Shown here: positions 26,756-35,602 of the stretch, piece after piece | How the letters are laid out: each line of letters begins with the position of its first letter | Position numbering within the stretch: the first letter of the stretch is position 1 | Origin: CAYVVD01 sp964454975 | GTDB taxonomy: Bacteria > Bacteroidota > Ignavibacteria > Kapaibacteriales > UBA2268 | Reading direction: 5' to 3' | Assembly: GCA_964454975.1 (NCBI GenBank) | Contig: CAYVVD010000006.1 | Coordinates: 1-64,000, forward strand | Length of the DNA: 64,000 nucleotides | The notes under the pieces: model-generated | What the model was told of the DNA's origin: nothing | What the model saw: the letters and a program-made list of their open reading frames with translations, nothing else | The model's database searches: none | Position numbers and translations under genes: made by a program

Positions 26756-27904
26756 ATGTATGCACTTGATTTTGAAGAGATTCAGTCGCAGATAAGGGAT
26801 ATGGCACAAAAATTTGCTGAGGAAGAAATTGCACCGAGTGTCATTGAAAGGGATATTAACAGCGAGTTCCCACTTGAAATATTAAAAAAAATGGGTGAGC
26901 TGGGATTTATGGGAATGATGGTGCCACCTGAATATAACGGCAGCGGCCTCGAACCGATTAGTTATGTGCTGGCTTTATCTGAAATAGCTAAAGTTGATGC
27001 ATCTGTAAGCACAATTATGTCCGTGCAGAATTCGCTTATAAACTGGATTCTCGAACATTATGGCACAGAGGAACAAAAAGAAAATTATTTGAAAAAAACT
27101 GCAACAGGAGAGTACCTTGGTGCGTATTGCCTAAGTGAACCGGAAGCTGGTTCCGATGCCAGGGGCATAAGGACTATGGCTGTTAAGGAAGGCGATGAAT
27201 GGATAATTAACGGAACAAAAAACTGGATTTCCACAGGGCAACATGCTGATGTATTTATAGTGTTTGCCCAAACTAATCCTGAACTGAAACACAAAGGAAT
27301 TGCCTGTTTCCTTATGGAAAAAGGTACTCCGGGACTCGAACCGGGACTAAAGGAAGACAAAATGGGGTTGCGCTCTTCGGAAACATGTTCGTTGGGGTTG
27401 ACAAACATCAGGTTAAAAGATGATAACCTTGTTGGGAAAGTTGGTGATGGTTTTTATATCGCTATGCGTGGCCTAAATGGAGGAAGGATTGGTATAGCTG
27501 CACAGTCCCTCGGCATAGCCAAGGGTGCGTTTGAAGCAGCATTAAAATATTCCGGTGAACGAAAGACTATGGGTATTCCAATTAACCAGCACCAGATGAT
27601 TCAGCAGAAACTTGCGAGGATGAGCATGAGCATTAGCTCTGCGGAAGCCCTTGTCCTGAAAGCAGCCTGGCTAAGGGCAGAAGGCCGCGATCATATACGC
27701 GAAGCCTCCGAGGCAAAACTTTTTGCATCAACAATAGCTAACGATATCGCCCGTGAGGCAGTCCAGATTCACGGTGGTTACGGTTATGTACGCGAGTATC
27801 ATGTGGAGCGAATGATGCGCGATGCAAAAGTTACTGAGATTTACGAAGGAACTTCTGAAATCCAACACATTGTTATTGCAAGGGAACTTATTAAAAATTC
27901 ATAG
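26756..27904 (+). CDS. Acyl-CoA dehydrogenase
   Basis: An FAD-dependent acyl-CoA dehydrogenase, 382 residues, of the short/medium-chain (butyryl-CoA dehydrogenase-like) class. Signatures: AYCLSEPEAGSDA, WIINGTKNWISTG, QIHGGYGYVREY, and the catalytic base Glu in IYEGTSEIQH near the C-terminus. Electrons pass to electron-transfer flavoprotein, whose likely membrane acceptor is the Fe-S oxidoreductase at 17344-19401. A GAGGA ribosome binding site precedes the ATG. The next gene starts eight bases after the stop. Confidence 0.94.
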   Translation: MYALDFEEIQSQIRDMAQKFAEEEIAPSVIERDINSEFPLEILKKMGELGFMGMMVPPEYNGSGLEPISYVLALSEIAKVDASVSTIMSVQNSLINWILEHYGTEEQKENYLKKTATGEYLGAYCLSEPEAGSDARGIRTMAVKEGDEWIINGTKNWISTGQHADVFIVFAQTNPELKHKGIACFLMEKGTPGLEPGLKEDKMGLRSSETCSLGLTNIRLKDDNLVGKVGDGFYIAMRGLNGGRIGIAAQSLGIAKGAFEAALKYSGERKTMGIPINQHQMIQQKLARMSMSISSAEALVLKAAWLRAEGRDHIREASEAKLFASTIANDIAREAVQIHGGYGYVREYHVERMMRDAKVTEIYEGTSEIQHIVIARELIKNS

Positions 27905-27912
27905 AGTAATAA

Positions 27913-28626
27913 ATGAAGATATTTTTAACAATGCTCACATCAGCTTTAATGCTGCTCTATTCATGCATGGCTTTTAATTGCGAAGAAGGAAATGGCAATA
28001 TTCAAAGATTCGAGCGAACATTTTCCGGCGCTGAGAAAATATTACTTGCTGGCAGTGGCAAAGTGATTTTGGGCCAGAGTGACAACGAGGGTATTATTAT
28101 TGAAATTGATGATAATCTCGAGAAGTTTATCAGAACTGATGTTGTTGACGGGCGTCTTATAATTGAACCGGAAGAAAGTATTTGTCCATCTGAGTATACT
28201 GTGTATGTAAGCATGGAAACAATACGGGGAGTTCAAATTCAGGGTTCCGGAGATATTACTTCAGCAGATCCAATTAATTGCGATGAATTTGAAGCAGAAG
28301 TTGATGGTTCCGGTAATATTGGGCTCAGCCTTGCTATTGATGGTGAATTAGAAGTTGAAATAAATGGTTCAGGTGATATCAGGTTAAAAGGAAACGCAAA
28401 AGAAGGCGAAATCGGTATAAACGGCAGTGGCGATGTTATGATGGGAGAATTATTAGTTGATGGAGACTGCTATGTTGAAATTAATGGCACCGGTGATGTT
28501 ATGATTAACAATTCCGGTGTTTTAAATGTGGAAATCAACGGCAGCGGCGATGTAATTTATTCAGGAAATCCAACTGAAATTAACCAGGAGATAAACGGTT
28601 CCGGCAGCCTTAAGAAGAAAAAATAG
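27913..28626 (+). CDS. GIN-domain (DUF2807) lipoprotein with repeated INGSGD motif
   Basis: A 237-residue predicted lipoprotein: lipobox LLYSC near residue 18, then a head-GIN/DUF2807 beta-helix domain (FSGAEKILLAGSGKVILGQ). The second half contains six related steps, VDGSGN, INGSGD, INGSGD, INGTGD, INGSGD and INGSGS, spaced about 20 residues apart, as expected for a parallel beta-helix. Function unknown; family members sit in the Bacteroidota envelope. It follows the acyl-CoA dehydrogenase and converges with the CGL gene, with only two bases between stops. Confidence 0.9.
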   Translation: MKIFLTMLTSALMLLYSCMAFNCEEGNGNIQRFERTFSGAEKILLAGSGKVILGQSDNEGIIIEIDDNLEKFIRTDVVDGRLIIEPEESICPSEYTVYVSMETIRGVQIQGSGDITSADPINCDEFEAEVDGSGNIGLSLAIDGELEVEINGSGDIRLKGNAKEGEIGINGSGDVMMGELLVDGDCYVEINGTGDVMINNSGVLNVEINGSGDVIYSGNPTEINQEINGSGSLKKKK

Positions 28627-28628
28627 TA

Positions 28629-29781
28629 TTAAAGCATTCCGAGGGCCTGTTCCAGATCTTCGAGCATGTCTACTGGATCTTCTATACCAACTGAAAGCCT
28701 GATAAGGTTGTTTTTAATACCGATTTTTTCTCTTTCCTCCTCAGGAATTGAAGCGTGTGTCATTATCGCCGGGTGGTCAACGAGGCTTTCTACGCCTCCA
28801 AGACTTTCTGCTAACCGGAATATTTTTAGGTTCTCGAGGAATCGTCTCGATTCATTAATCCCGCCATTTATGTAAAATGTAATCATTCCTCCGGATCCGC
28901 TCATTTGTTTTTTAGCGATTTCATATTGAGGGTGTGAGCTCAATCCCGGATAAATGCACTTTTTCACCTTTGGATGATTTTCCAGAAATCTTGCTATTTC
29001 GAAAGCATTATCATTATGCTGTTTCATTCGGACGCTTAATGTTTTAAGTCCGCGCAATACAAGCCAGCTGTCAAAAGGTGATTGTGTAGGACCGATTGAA
29101 TTTTGAAGCCTCCATAGATCATTGTATAAGTTAGCATCATTANNNNNNNNNNCCGCCGATAACATCGCTATGCCCGTTTATGTACTTTGAAACAGAGTGC
29201 ATGGTTATATCTGCTCCCAAATCAAGTGGGTTCTGGAAATAGGGGCTCATAAATGTATTGTCTACTACAAGGCAAGAACCCAGCCTTTTGCATTCGTCAG
29301 CAATCAATTTGATATCTGTAATTTTTAGCAGGGGATTGGAAGGCGTTTCAATCCAAACAAGCTTTGGCTTTAATCTATTCATTTGGTTTACAAAAACTTC
29401 CCGGTTTGAGCTGTCGCCAAAGTGGAATTGGTGGTAGTCATTAAAGACGGTTGTAAAAAGGCGGTAACTTCCTCCATATATGTCGTCGCCACTTAGAACA
29501 ACTGAACCCTTCTTAAATAAATGCAATATCAACATCACTGCAGACATTCCGCTTGCAGTAGCAATTGAATATCCTGCATTTTCTATGCTGGCATAACATT
29601 CCTCAAGCCTTGTTCTTGTTGGATTATGGGAACGAGTGTACTCGTATCCCTTGTGCTGTCCGGGTGAACTTTGGGCATAAGTAGTTGTTTGAAATATTGG
29701 GGGAATTACAGCTCCGGTAGATGGGTCCGGTTCATTCCCTATGTGGATTATTCGTGTTGAAAACCGTGATTTTTTAATCAT
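28629..29781 (-). CDS. Cystathionine gamma-lyase/synthase (gap-interrupted)
   Basis: A Cys/Met-metabolism PLP enzyme of about 385 residues, split by a 10-N gap. The N-terminal part shows IIHIGNEPDPSTGAVIPPIF, ATASGMSAV, VVDNTFMSPYFQNPL and the PLP lysine in SVSKYINGHSDVIG. The C-terminal part resumes NDANLYNDLWRLQNSIGP, FDSWLVLRGLKTL and VESLVDHPAIMTHA. The two halves are in different frames as written, but a 12-base gap would restore the usual family sequence, so the gene is probably intact. Paired with CBS it most likely works as the lyase of reverse transsulfuration (cystathionine to cysteine). It overlaps CBS by four bases. Confidence 0.87.
29143..29152. other. Scaffold gap (10 N) inside the CGL gene
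   Basis: Ten N's between codons for SDVIGG and NDANLY. Family spacing (G-G-x-x-x-T/N-N-D) predicts 12 missing bases, so the gap length is a placeholder. Confidence 0.95.
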
Positions 29782-31184
29782 TTGCCGTTGTGAATGATTT
29801 CCTGATTAAATTCCTTTGCCTGTGCCATAAAATTCAAAATATCAATATTAGTAAGAATTGCTATCGCTTTGTTTTCACTGCAAACCAAAACAGTCCTTTT
29901 CTCGAGCAGACTTGAAGTAACCCTTTCCAGTAAGTCGTTAGGATCAACAATTTTTAAGTTATTGTCAATTGCAACAGAAATTGCATCTCCTGTGGATATT
30001 TTCCCTTCGAACAATGGACGCAGTATCCTGTTTTCAGAAACAATCCCAACGAGATATTCATTATTATAGACAGGTAATTGTGATATATCATTATCCTGCA
30101 TGATTTTTATTGCGTCGCCGATTGTCGAATTATCATAAATTGTAATCAGTGGTTCAGAACCTTTTTTGAGTTGGTTTAATACCTCGCTTACCTGGACGTT
30201 AAAGCTACTGTCCTGGTAGCCGTTATCCCTCATCCAGTCATCGTTGAATATTTTGCTTGCATACCTGTTGCCCGAATCGGGCATAATAACCAATATCCTT
30301 TTTGGCTTTTCAATCTTCTCAGCATATCTTATAGCACCAACAACTGCTGCACCTGAACTTCCCCCTGCATAAATAGCTTCTTTGGTAAGCAATGCCCTTG
30401 TCATCAAAAAGCATTCTTTATCACGAACCGTTACAAAATCATCAATCACATCAAAATTTAATGTTCCGGGAATAATGTCTTCACCAATTCCTTCCAATAC
30501 ATAGCTTTTTGCCTCTGTCATTTCCCCGGTTTTATGATAATGCGCAAGGATTGAACCTTCGATATCAACACCTACAACTTTTAAATCCGGTATTTTTTCT
30601 TTCAGGTATTTTCCTGCGCCGGATATTGTACCACCTGTACCGACTCCTGCAATAAACACATCGAATTCGCCACCAGTCTGTTCATAAATTTCAGGCCCTG
30701 TTTCATGGTAATGAGTATTTGTATTGTCAAGGTTGTAGTATTGGTTGGCATAAAAAGCGTTTGGTGTTGTTTCCGCAATCCTTTTTGCAACGCTGTAATA
30801 CGAGCGGGGGTCATCAGGACTTACGTTAGTAGGGGTTACAATCACCTTGGCTCCAAATGCCCTTAAGCTATTAATTTTCTCCTGGGATTGTTTGTCCGGC
30901 AGCACAAATATTGCCTTATATCCATATACTGCCGCATACATGGCAAGTCCGACCCCGGTATTCCCGGAAGTACCTTCGACAATTGTACCACCGGGCTTCA
31001 GGGCACCTCGTTTGATAGCCTGCTCTATAATATATTTCCCGATGCGGTCTTTAATCGAACCTCCGGGATTCAAATATTCAAGCTTTAAGTATATTTCTGA
31101 CTTTAGGTGCGTTGCTATATTTTTTAGCCTGACTATGGGGGTATTTCCAATTGCTTCGAGTACGGATTTATTAAAATTATTCAT
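29778..31184 (-). CDS. Cystathionine beta-synthase with CBS domain pair
   Basis: Condenses serine and homocysteine to cystathionine, the first step of reverse transsulfuration. It is 468 residues. The catalytic fold-type II PLP core has LEYLNPGGSIKDRIGKYI with the PLP lysine, VEGTSGNTGVGLAM and the glycine loop GVGTGGTISGAG. From about residue 335 there is a tandem CBS-domain regulatory module (VSEVLNQLKKGS, MQDNDISQLPV, ENRILRPLFEGKIS). Unlike the animal enzyme there is no N-terminal heme domain. It is followed directly by the CGL gene (ATGA overlap). Confidence 0.92.
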   Translation of the reverse strand: MNNFNKSVLEAIGNTPIVRLKNIATHLKSEIYLKLEYLNPGGSIKDRIGKYIIEQAIKRGALKPGGTIVEGTSGNTGVGLAMYAAVYGYKAIFVLPDKQSQEKINSLRAFGAKVIVTPTNVSPDDPRSYYSVAKRIAETTPNAFYANQYYNLDNTNTHYHETGPEIYEQTGGEFDVFIAGVGTGGTISGAGKYLKEKIPDLKVVGVDIEGSILAHYHKTGEMTEAKSYVLEGIGEDIIPGTLNFDVIDDFVTVRDKECFLMTRALLTKEAIYAGGSSGAAVVGAIRYAEKIEKPKRILVIMPDSGNRYASKIFNDDWMRDNGYQDSSFNVQVSEVLNQLKKGSEPLITIYDNSTIGDAIKIMQDNDISQLPVYNNEYLVGIVSENRILRPLFEGKISTGDAISVAIDNNLKIVDPNDLLERVTSSLLEKRTVLVCSENKAIAILTNIDILNFMAQAKEFNQEIIHNGK

Positions 31185-31332
31185 TTATTCTTTTATGGTT
31201 GCGTTAATATAATAATTCCGAAACGGGAATTAATTTATTTTAGATTTTCATTTTAGCTTTAATCTTTAATTCATTTTGTTTAGTTTATCTCAGCGTAAAA
31301 AATTACGATTCATTGAAATATCTTGTAGGAAT

Positions 31333-32532
31333 ATGATTAATAATATTGTTTCAGTTGATGACCAGGATTTTAAAGGAAAAAGAGTGCTTCTGAGGGTAGA
31401 TTTCAATGTTCCTTTAAATGGCAGACAAGAAGTAACTGACCACCTCCGGATACAGGAATCGCTTCCCACAATTGATAAAATTATGCACGACGGTGGAATC
31501 CCGATACTTCTGTCTCATCTCGGAAGGCCAAAAGGCCAGTGGAACAAGAAGTTATCTATGGAAATTGTTGCTGAATACATGGAAGAAGTATTTGGATATA
31601 ATATTCTATTTGCTGAAGACTGCCTGGGTGAGTCCCCCAAAAAAATTGTGAATAAAGCAATGCATGGTGACATTGTGATGCTCGAGAATCTCCGATTTTA
31701 TGAATATGAGACAGCAAACGACAAAGAATTTGCAAAGCAGCTTGCTGCTCTTGGCGATGTGTATGTTAACGATGCATTTGGTACGGTTCACCGCTATCAC
31801 TCGAGTATTTATGAACTACCATTATTATTTGAAGACAGGTTTGCCGGCAAATCTCTCTGGTGGGAGATTGAATACCTCAAAAATACCCTTTCAAAAGCTG
31901 AATCTCCATATGTGGCAATTGTAGGCGGAGCTAAAATATCTGATAAAATCAATGTAATCAAAAAGCTTACTGAAAAATGCGACATCGTCATGGTTGGCGG
32001 GGGAATGATGTTTACATTCCTGAAAGCTATGGGCTATAACATTGGCCGTTCAATTTTCGAAACCGAAAAAGTTCAGTTGGCAAAAGAGCTTATAGATAAT
32101 GCAAAAAACAACAATTGTGAAATAATGGTACCGAATGATGTAGTTGTTGCAGACCGTTTCCACAATGATGCCGATCGCAAGATAGTTAGCGTTGAAACCA
32201 TTCCTTCAGACTGGTTAGGTTTAGATATTGGTACAGAAACAAGGAAAATTTTCCAAGATGTAATCCTGAATGCAAAAACAGTGATCTGGAACGGGCCGAT
32301 GGGTGTATTCGAAATGTCAAATTTTGCTGTAGGGACATACTCCATAGCTAATGCCCTCGCAAGAGTTACTGCCAAAGGCGCTCTTACTATTATTGGCGGC
32401 GGCGACTCCGGTGCTGCAATCAGGAAGATGAATTTTATGAACAAGGTAACACATGTTACACCAGGTGGCGGAGCATGGCTAAAATTTATGGAAGGCGAAG
32501 GGTTGCCAGGTATCGATGCGCTTGTGAAATGA
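31333..32532 (+). CDS. pgk: Phosphoglycerate kinase
   Basis: Transfers phosphate from 1,3-bisphosphoglycerate to ADP in glycolysis. It is 399 residues from the ATG at 31333, chosen over an upstream TTG because the enzyme core begins soon after (GKRVLLRVDFNVPL). Other signatures: LLSHLGRPKG, YVNDAFGTVHRYHSS, GGAKISDKINVI, WNGPMGVFE and the C-terminal GGGDSGAA, VTPGGGAWLKFMEG. A near-palindrome follows the stop. Confidence 0.96.
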   Translation: MINNIVSVDDQDFKGKRVLLRVDFNVPLNGRQEVTDHLRIQESLPTIDKIMHDGGIPILLSHLGRPKGQWNKKLSMEIVAEYMEEVFGYNILFAEDCLGESPKKIVNKAMHGDIVMLENLRFYEYETANDKEFAKQLAALGDVYVNDAFGTVHRYHSSIYELPLLFEDRFAGKSLWWEIEYLKNTLSKAESPYVAIVGGAKISDKINVIKKLTEKCDIVMVGGGMMFTFLKAMGYNIGRSIFETEKVQLAKELIDNAKNNNCEIMVPNDVVVADRFHNDADRKIVSVETIPSDWLGLDIGTETRKIFQDVILNAKTVIWNGPMGVFEMSNFAVGTYSIANALARVTAKGALTIIGGGDSGAAIRKMNFMNKVTHVTPGGGAWLKFMEGEGLPGIDALVK

Positions 32533-32545
32533 TAAATTTATTAGG

Positions 32546-32561
32546 GCGAATCTCGATTCGC
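32546..32561. repeat. GCGAATC palindrome after pgk
   Basis: GCGAATC-TC-GATTCGC, 14 bases after the pgk stop. A two-base loop is too tight for an ordinary terminator and there is no T-run, so a REP-like palindrome is as likely. Confidence 0.4.
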
Positions 32562-32603
32562 TCGTACATCTACTGTGGTTTTGAATTAAATGATAATTTC
32601 TTC

Positions 32604-32987
32604 ATGGACCAACAAAAACTCATATCAAACCAGATAAAGATTGCAAACGACATTTGCTCATCAACAAATGAACTTCTCCCGCTTTTGAAAGAGAATCCAA
32701 TGCTGGACGAAAGCCTTCACAGCACCATAACAGAGATATTCCGGTTTATGCACAATCTGCTAAAATCTTTCCCTGATATTCTTTTATCAAAACACAACAT
32801 CGACCCAGACAAGGCAGAAGTGCTGATGTCGCTTGATAAAGTAATTGGCGCCTGGTCGGAATACCTGATGTCTCCAAATTCATTTTTTGGTGCATGGGAA
32901 CGTTTTAACGAAAGCTGGAAGAAATTTTCCAAATCGGTAGAAAGATTATCCGGTTCTGATGATTCCATCTATCTTTCAATGAATTAA
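32604..32987 (+). CDS. Small helical protein of unknown function
   Basis: A 127-residue protein with no signal peptide or membrane segment; the composition suggests an all-helical bundle (NQIKIANDICSSTNELLPLL, FERMHNLLKSFPDI-like stretches, WERFNESWKKFSKSVERL). The ATG at 32604 is preferred; the frame runs further upstream through pgk's end, but those residues would come from the palindrome. I do not recognise the family. It lies between pgk and a rhomboid gene on the same strand. Confidence 0.5.
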   Translation: MDQQKLISNQIKIANDICSSTNELLPLLKENPMLDESLHSTITEIFRFMHNLLKSFPDILLSKHNIDPDKAEVLMSLDKVIGAWSEYLMSPNSFFGAWERFNESWKKFSKSVERLSGSDDSIYLSMN

Positions 32988-33045
32988 GCAATCGCGGGGG
33001 CTGCTTATCGTCATTTAGATGTGTTAAGTATTATTTGGAACAAGA

Positions 33046-34017
33046 ATGCAGGGTTTTGGCAGATTTAGTTTATTCCCGCCGGTAATCAAGTTTCTACTGA
33101 TTGCCAATGTTGCTATGTTTATACTCGATTTCCTGTTTTTCGGGCAAATCTCATTTGGTTCATCTCTTGTAACCGACCCTTCAACAGGTATGGCGGCTCA
33201 GATGAAAATAACTCTTGCCGATTACCTTGCGTTGCAACCTCTTGGTGGAAGCCTGAGTGGAGTAGGTTTTTGGCCCTGGCAGATATTTACATATCAATTT
33301 ATGCACGGTGACCTTTGGCACATCTTCTTCAATCTATTTGCACTGTGGATGTTCGGTACAGAGCTCGAGCAGAAATGGGGTAGCCGGAAATTCCTGGTGT
33401 TCTACCTGCTTTGCGGTATAGGCGCAGGCCTGCTTCAGATGTTTATTGCTGACCGGGGAACAGTTGGCGCTTCAGGCTCAATTTTTGGAATCTTACTTGC
33501 ATTTGGCTTGTCATTCCCGAACAGGCCGATATTTATGTTCCCGTTCTTTATCCCTATACCCGCTAAATTTTTCATCGTGATATTCGGTGCTATCCAGTTG
33601 CTGCTTGGATTCTCTGATACAAGCGGCGGAGTAGCATATTTCGCTCACATAGCCGGAGCTATTACAGGTTTCCTGCTCCTGAAATTCGGCGACAGTATGG
33701 GTATTTACAGCTTCTTTGATAAATTTTTCCCGCAGGGTGTACTCGATGGCTCCGGTGACGCAACCAGCTATAGTAGTGATTTTGGTGGTGGCAAGAAGGA
33801 ATGGCGGATTTTCCGCGCCGACCCGCCCCATATGAAAATCCGATTAGAAGACAGTTATGAACCTCCGCGCCAATCCGGCAGGACATACAACATTGATGGC
33901 GAGCAGATAACCCAGGATAAGATTGATTCAATTCTCGACAAAATCTCTGCATCGGGATACCAGAACCTTACGGAAAAAGAGAAGTACATATTAAATGAAT
34001 TAAGCAAGAAAATTTAA
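33046..34017 (+). CDS. Rhomboid-family intramembrane serine protease
   Basis: A 323-residue membrane protease that cleaves transmembrane proteins inside the bilayer. The catalytic serine is in TVGASGSIFGILLAFG and the histidine in AYFAHIAGAITGF. The loop/helix with HIFFNLFALWMFGTELE and the FLVFYLLCGIGAGL segment are typical. A soluble C-terminal tail of about 100 residues (FRADPPHMKI, ISASGYQNLTEKEKYILNEL) ends in a short helix found in many Bacteroidota rhomboids. The substrate is unknown. It precedes ispG by 20 bases. Confidence 0.9.
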   Translation: MQGFGRFSLFPPVIKFLLIANVAMFILDFLFFGQISFGSSLVTDPSTGMAAQMKITLADYLALQPLGGSLSGVGFWPWQIFTYQFMHGDLWHIFFNLFALWMFGTELEQKWGSRKFLVFYLLCGIGAGLLQMFIADRGTVGASGSIFGILLAFGLSFPNRPIFMFPFFIPIPAKFFIVIFGAIQLLLGFSDTSGGVAYFAHIAGAITGFLLLKFGDSMGIYSFFDKFFPQGVLDGSGDATSYSSDFGGGKKEWRIFRADPPHMKIRLEDSYEPPRQSGRTYNIDGEQITQDKIDSILDKISASGYQNLTEKEKYILNELSKKI

Positions 34018-34037
34018 TACAAAAAACTAAGGAGCAG

Positions 34038-35171
34038 ATGGAAGCAAATATTCCCGGACTCAACATTGTAAACGGAAACAGCAATCCTGAAATAAATATA
34101 AATAACAGCTTCAAAAGGCGGAAAACAAGAAAAGTAATGGTAGGCGGCGTACCCGTCGGGGGAGACGCCCCCATTTCAGTTCAGACAATGACAAAAACCA
34201 AAACTGCCGATGTAAATGCTACCGTCGCACAGATTCTCCGATGCGAGGATGTCGGTGCCGATATTGTCCGCGTTACAGTTAATACCAAGGAAGCTGCCGA
34301 AGCAATCGGCGAGATAGTAAAACAGGTGAATGTGCCTATTGTAGCCGATATACATTTCAATCATGTATTTGCTTTAAAGTCCATCGAAGCTGGCGTTGCT
34401 AAAGTGCGTATCAATCCCGGTAACATCGGCAGCAGGGAGAGGATAGAAGAAGTACTTTCGCTTGCGAAAGAAAGAAGTATCCCAATCAGGATTGGCGTTA
34501 ACTCCGGCTCGCTTGAGAAAGACATTCTCGACAAATACGGCTATCCAACTGACGAGGCTCTTTTCGAAAGCGCAATGCGCCATGCGGATATTGCCGGGGA
34601 ATTTGGCTTTGAGGATATCATCATCTCCGTAAAATCCACATCAGTCCCGCTGATGATAAGCGCATACAGGCTGATAGCGCAAAGAACCGATATCCCGCTG
34701 CACCTCGGCGTAACAGAGGCAGGGACAATCAAGAGCGGCACAATTAAATCCGCTGTCGGTATCGGAACGCTGCTTGCCGAGGGCATTGGCGACACACTGC
34801 GCATTTCGCTTACCGACGAGCCGGAGAGGGAAGTAGAAGTCGGCAAAGAGATACTGCGAAGCCTCGGGCTTGCGCAGAGGAATGTCGAGATAATCGCATG
34901 CCCAACATGCGGCAGGCTTGATGTTGACCTCTTCAAAATCGTAAACGAACTCGAAGAAAAAGTAAAAGACATCAAAAAGCCGGTAAAAGTTTCCATCCTC
35001 GGATGCGCCGTAAACGGCCCGGGCGAAGCAAAGGAGGCGGACATAGGAATCGCCGCCGGCAAGGGCAAGGGTATCTTATTCAGGAAGGGCGAAGTAGTCC
35101 GGACAGTAGCTGAGGATTCAATCGTCGAGGAAGTTTACAAGGAAATCCTGGATTTCCAACCGGAGAATTAA
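34038..35171 (+). CDS. ispG: 4-hydroxy-3-methylbut-2-enyl-diphosphate synthase (short, two-domain form)
   Basis: IspG reductively opens methylerythritol cyclodiphosphate in the MEP isoprenoid pathway. It is 377 residues: a TIM barrel (VTVNTKEAAEA, VADIHFNH, KVRINPGNIGS) plus the 4Fe-4S domain with cysteines in IIACPTCGRLD and LGCAVNGPGEAKEADIG. This is the short E. coli-like form. Many Bacteroidota, Chlorobi, chlamydiae and plants have a longer three-domain form. Base composition is clearly richer in GC than neighbouring genes. A ribosome binding site, AAGGAG, precedes the ATG. Together with ispF at 60370 it shows the MEP route. Confidence 0.93.
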   Translation: MEANIPGLNIVNGNSNPEININNSFKRRKTRKVMVGGVPVGGDAPISVQTMTKTKTADVNATVAQILRCEDVGADIVRVTVNTKEAAEAIGEIVKQVNVPIVADIHFNHVFALKSIEAGVAKVRINPGNIGSRERIEEVLSLAKERSIPIRIGVNSGSLEKDILDKYGYPTDEALFESAMRHADIAGEFGFEDIIISVKSTSVPLMISAYRLIAQRTDIPLHLGVTEAGTIKSGTIKSAVGIGTLLAEGIGDTLRISLTDEPEREVEVGKEILRSLGLAQRNVEIIACPTCGRLDVDLFKIVNELEEKVKDIKKPVKVSILGCAVNGPGEAKEADIGIAAGKGKGILFRKGEVVRTVAEDSIVEEVYKEILDFQPEN

Positions 35172-35602
35172 CACCACCCGCGATTAACAGTTGTCATATC
35201 CGCGAAAGCGGCTATCTCGTTTATAACTACTATAATTTAATATTTAGAGTTTAGGGCTAAGTTAGAATGTCTTTCCTGCAATCTGTCATGCCAGCGGATT
35301 GAAGGTCGAAATATTTAACGGCAAAGCGAATTAACAGGCATTCAATAACAATGTGCCACACTACCGTGAATGCATAACAGAATCGGTTTATAGGGTAGGT
35401 AAAACTTGATTTTTAAAGTAGAAATGTTTTAAACTTTTAGTTTGCTTACTTCACTGCGGTGTTAAATTCTTAGCGGACTACTTAAAATGCTACATAACGA
35501 TCTGGCTATCGTGCATATTAATGCTTGCCATTCTTTAGTCTTCCGACTAATTTGCGAATATTTGTTCCTTCTATTATCGGTTTTACAGACCGGTAATCAA
35601 GC
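35172..35602. other. 431-base intergenic region without a recognisable gene
   Basis: Lies between converging ispG and the second AbgT gene. I see no credible open frame. It contains CCGCGAAAGCGG (35200-35211), a four-base-pair hairpin with a GAAA loop like the core of common dispersed palindromes, and otherwise AT-rich sequence. There is no obvious terminator with a T-run. Confidence 0.5.

Noticed and set aside
31276..31332. Upstream TTG start for pgk
   Set aside because: The extra 19 residues are unlike phosphoglycerate kinase and the ATG at 31333 gives the normal length.
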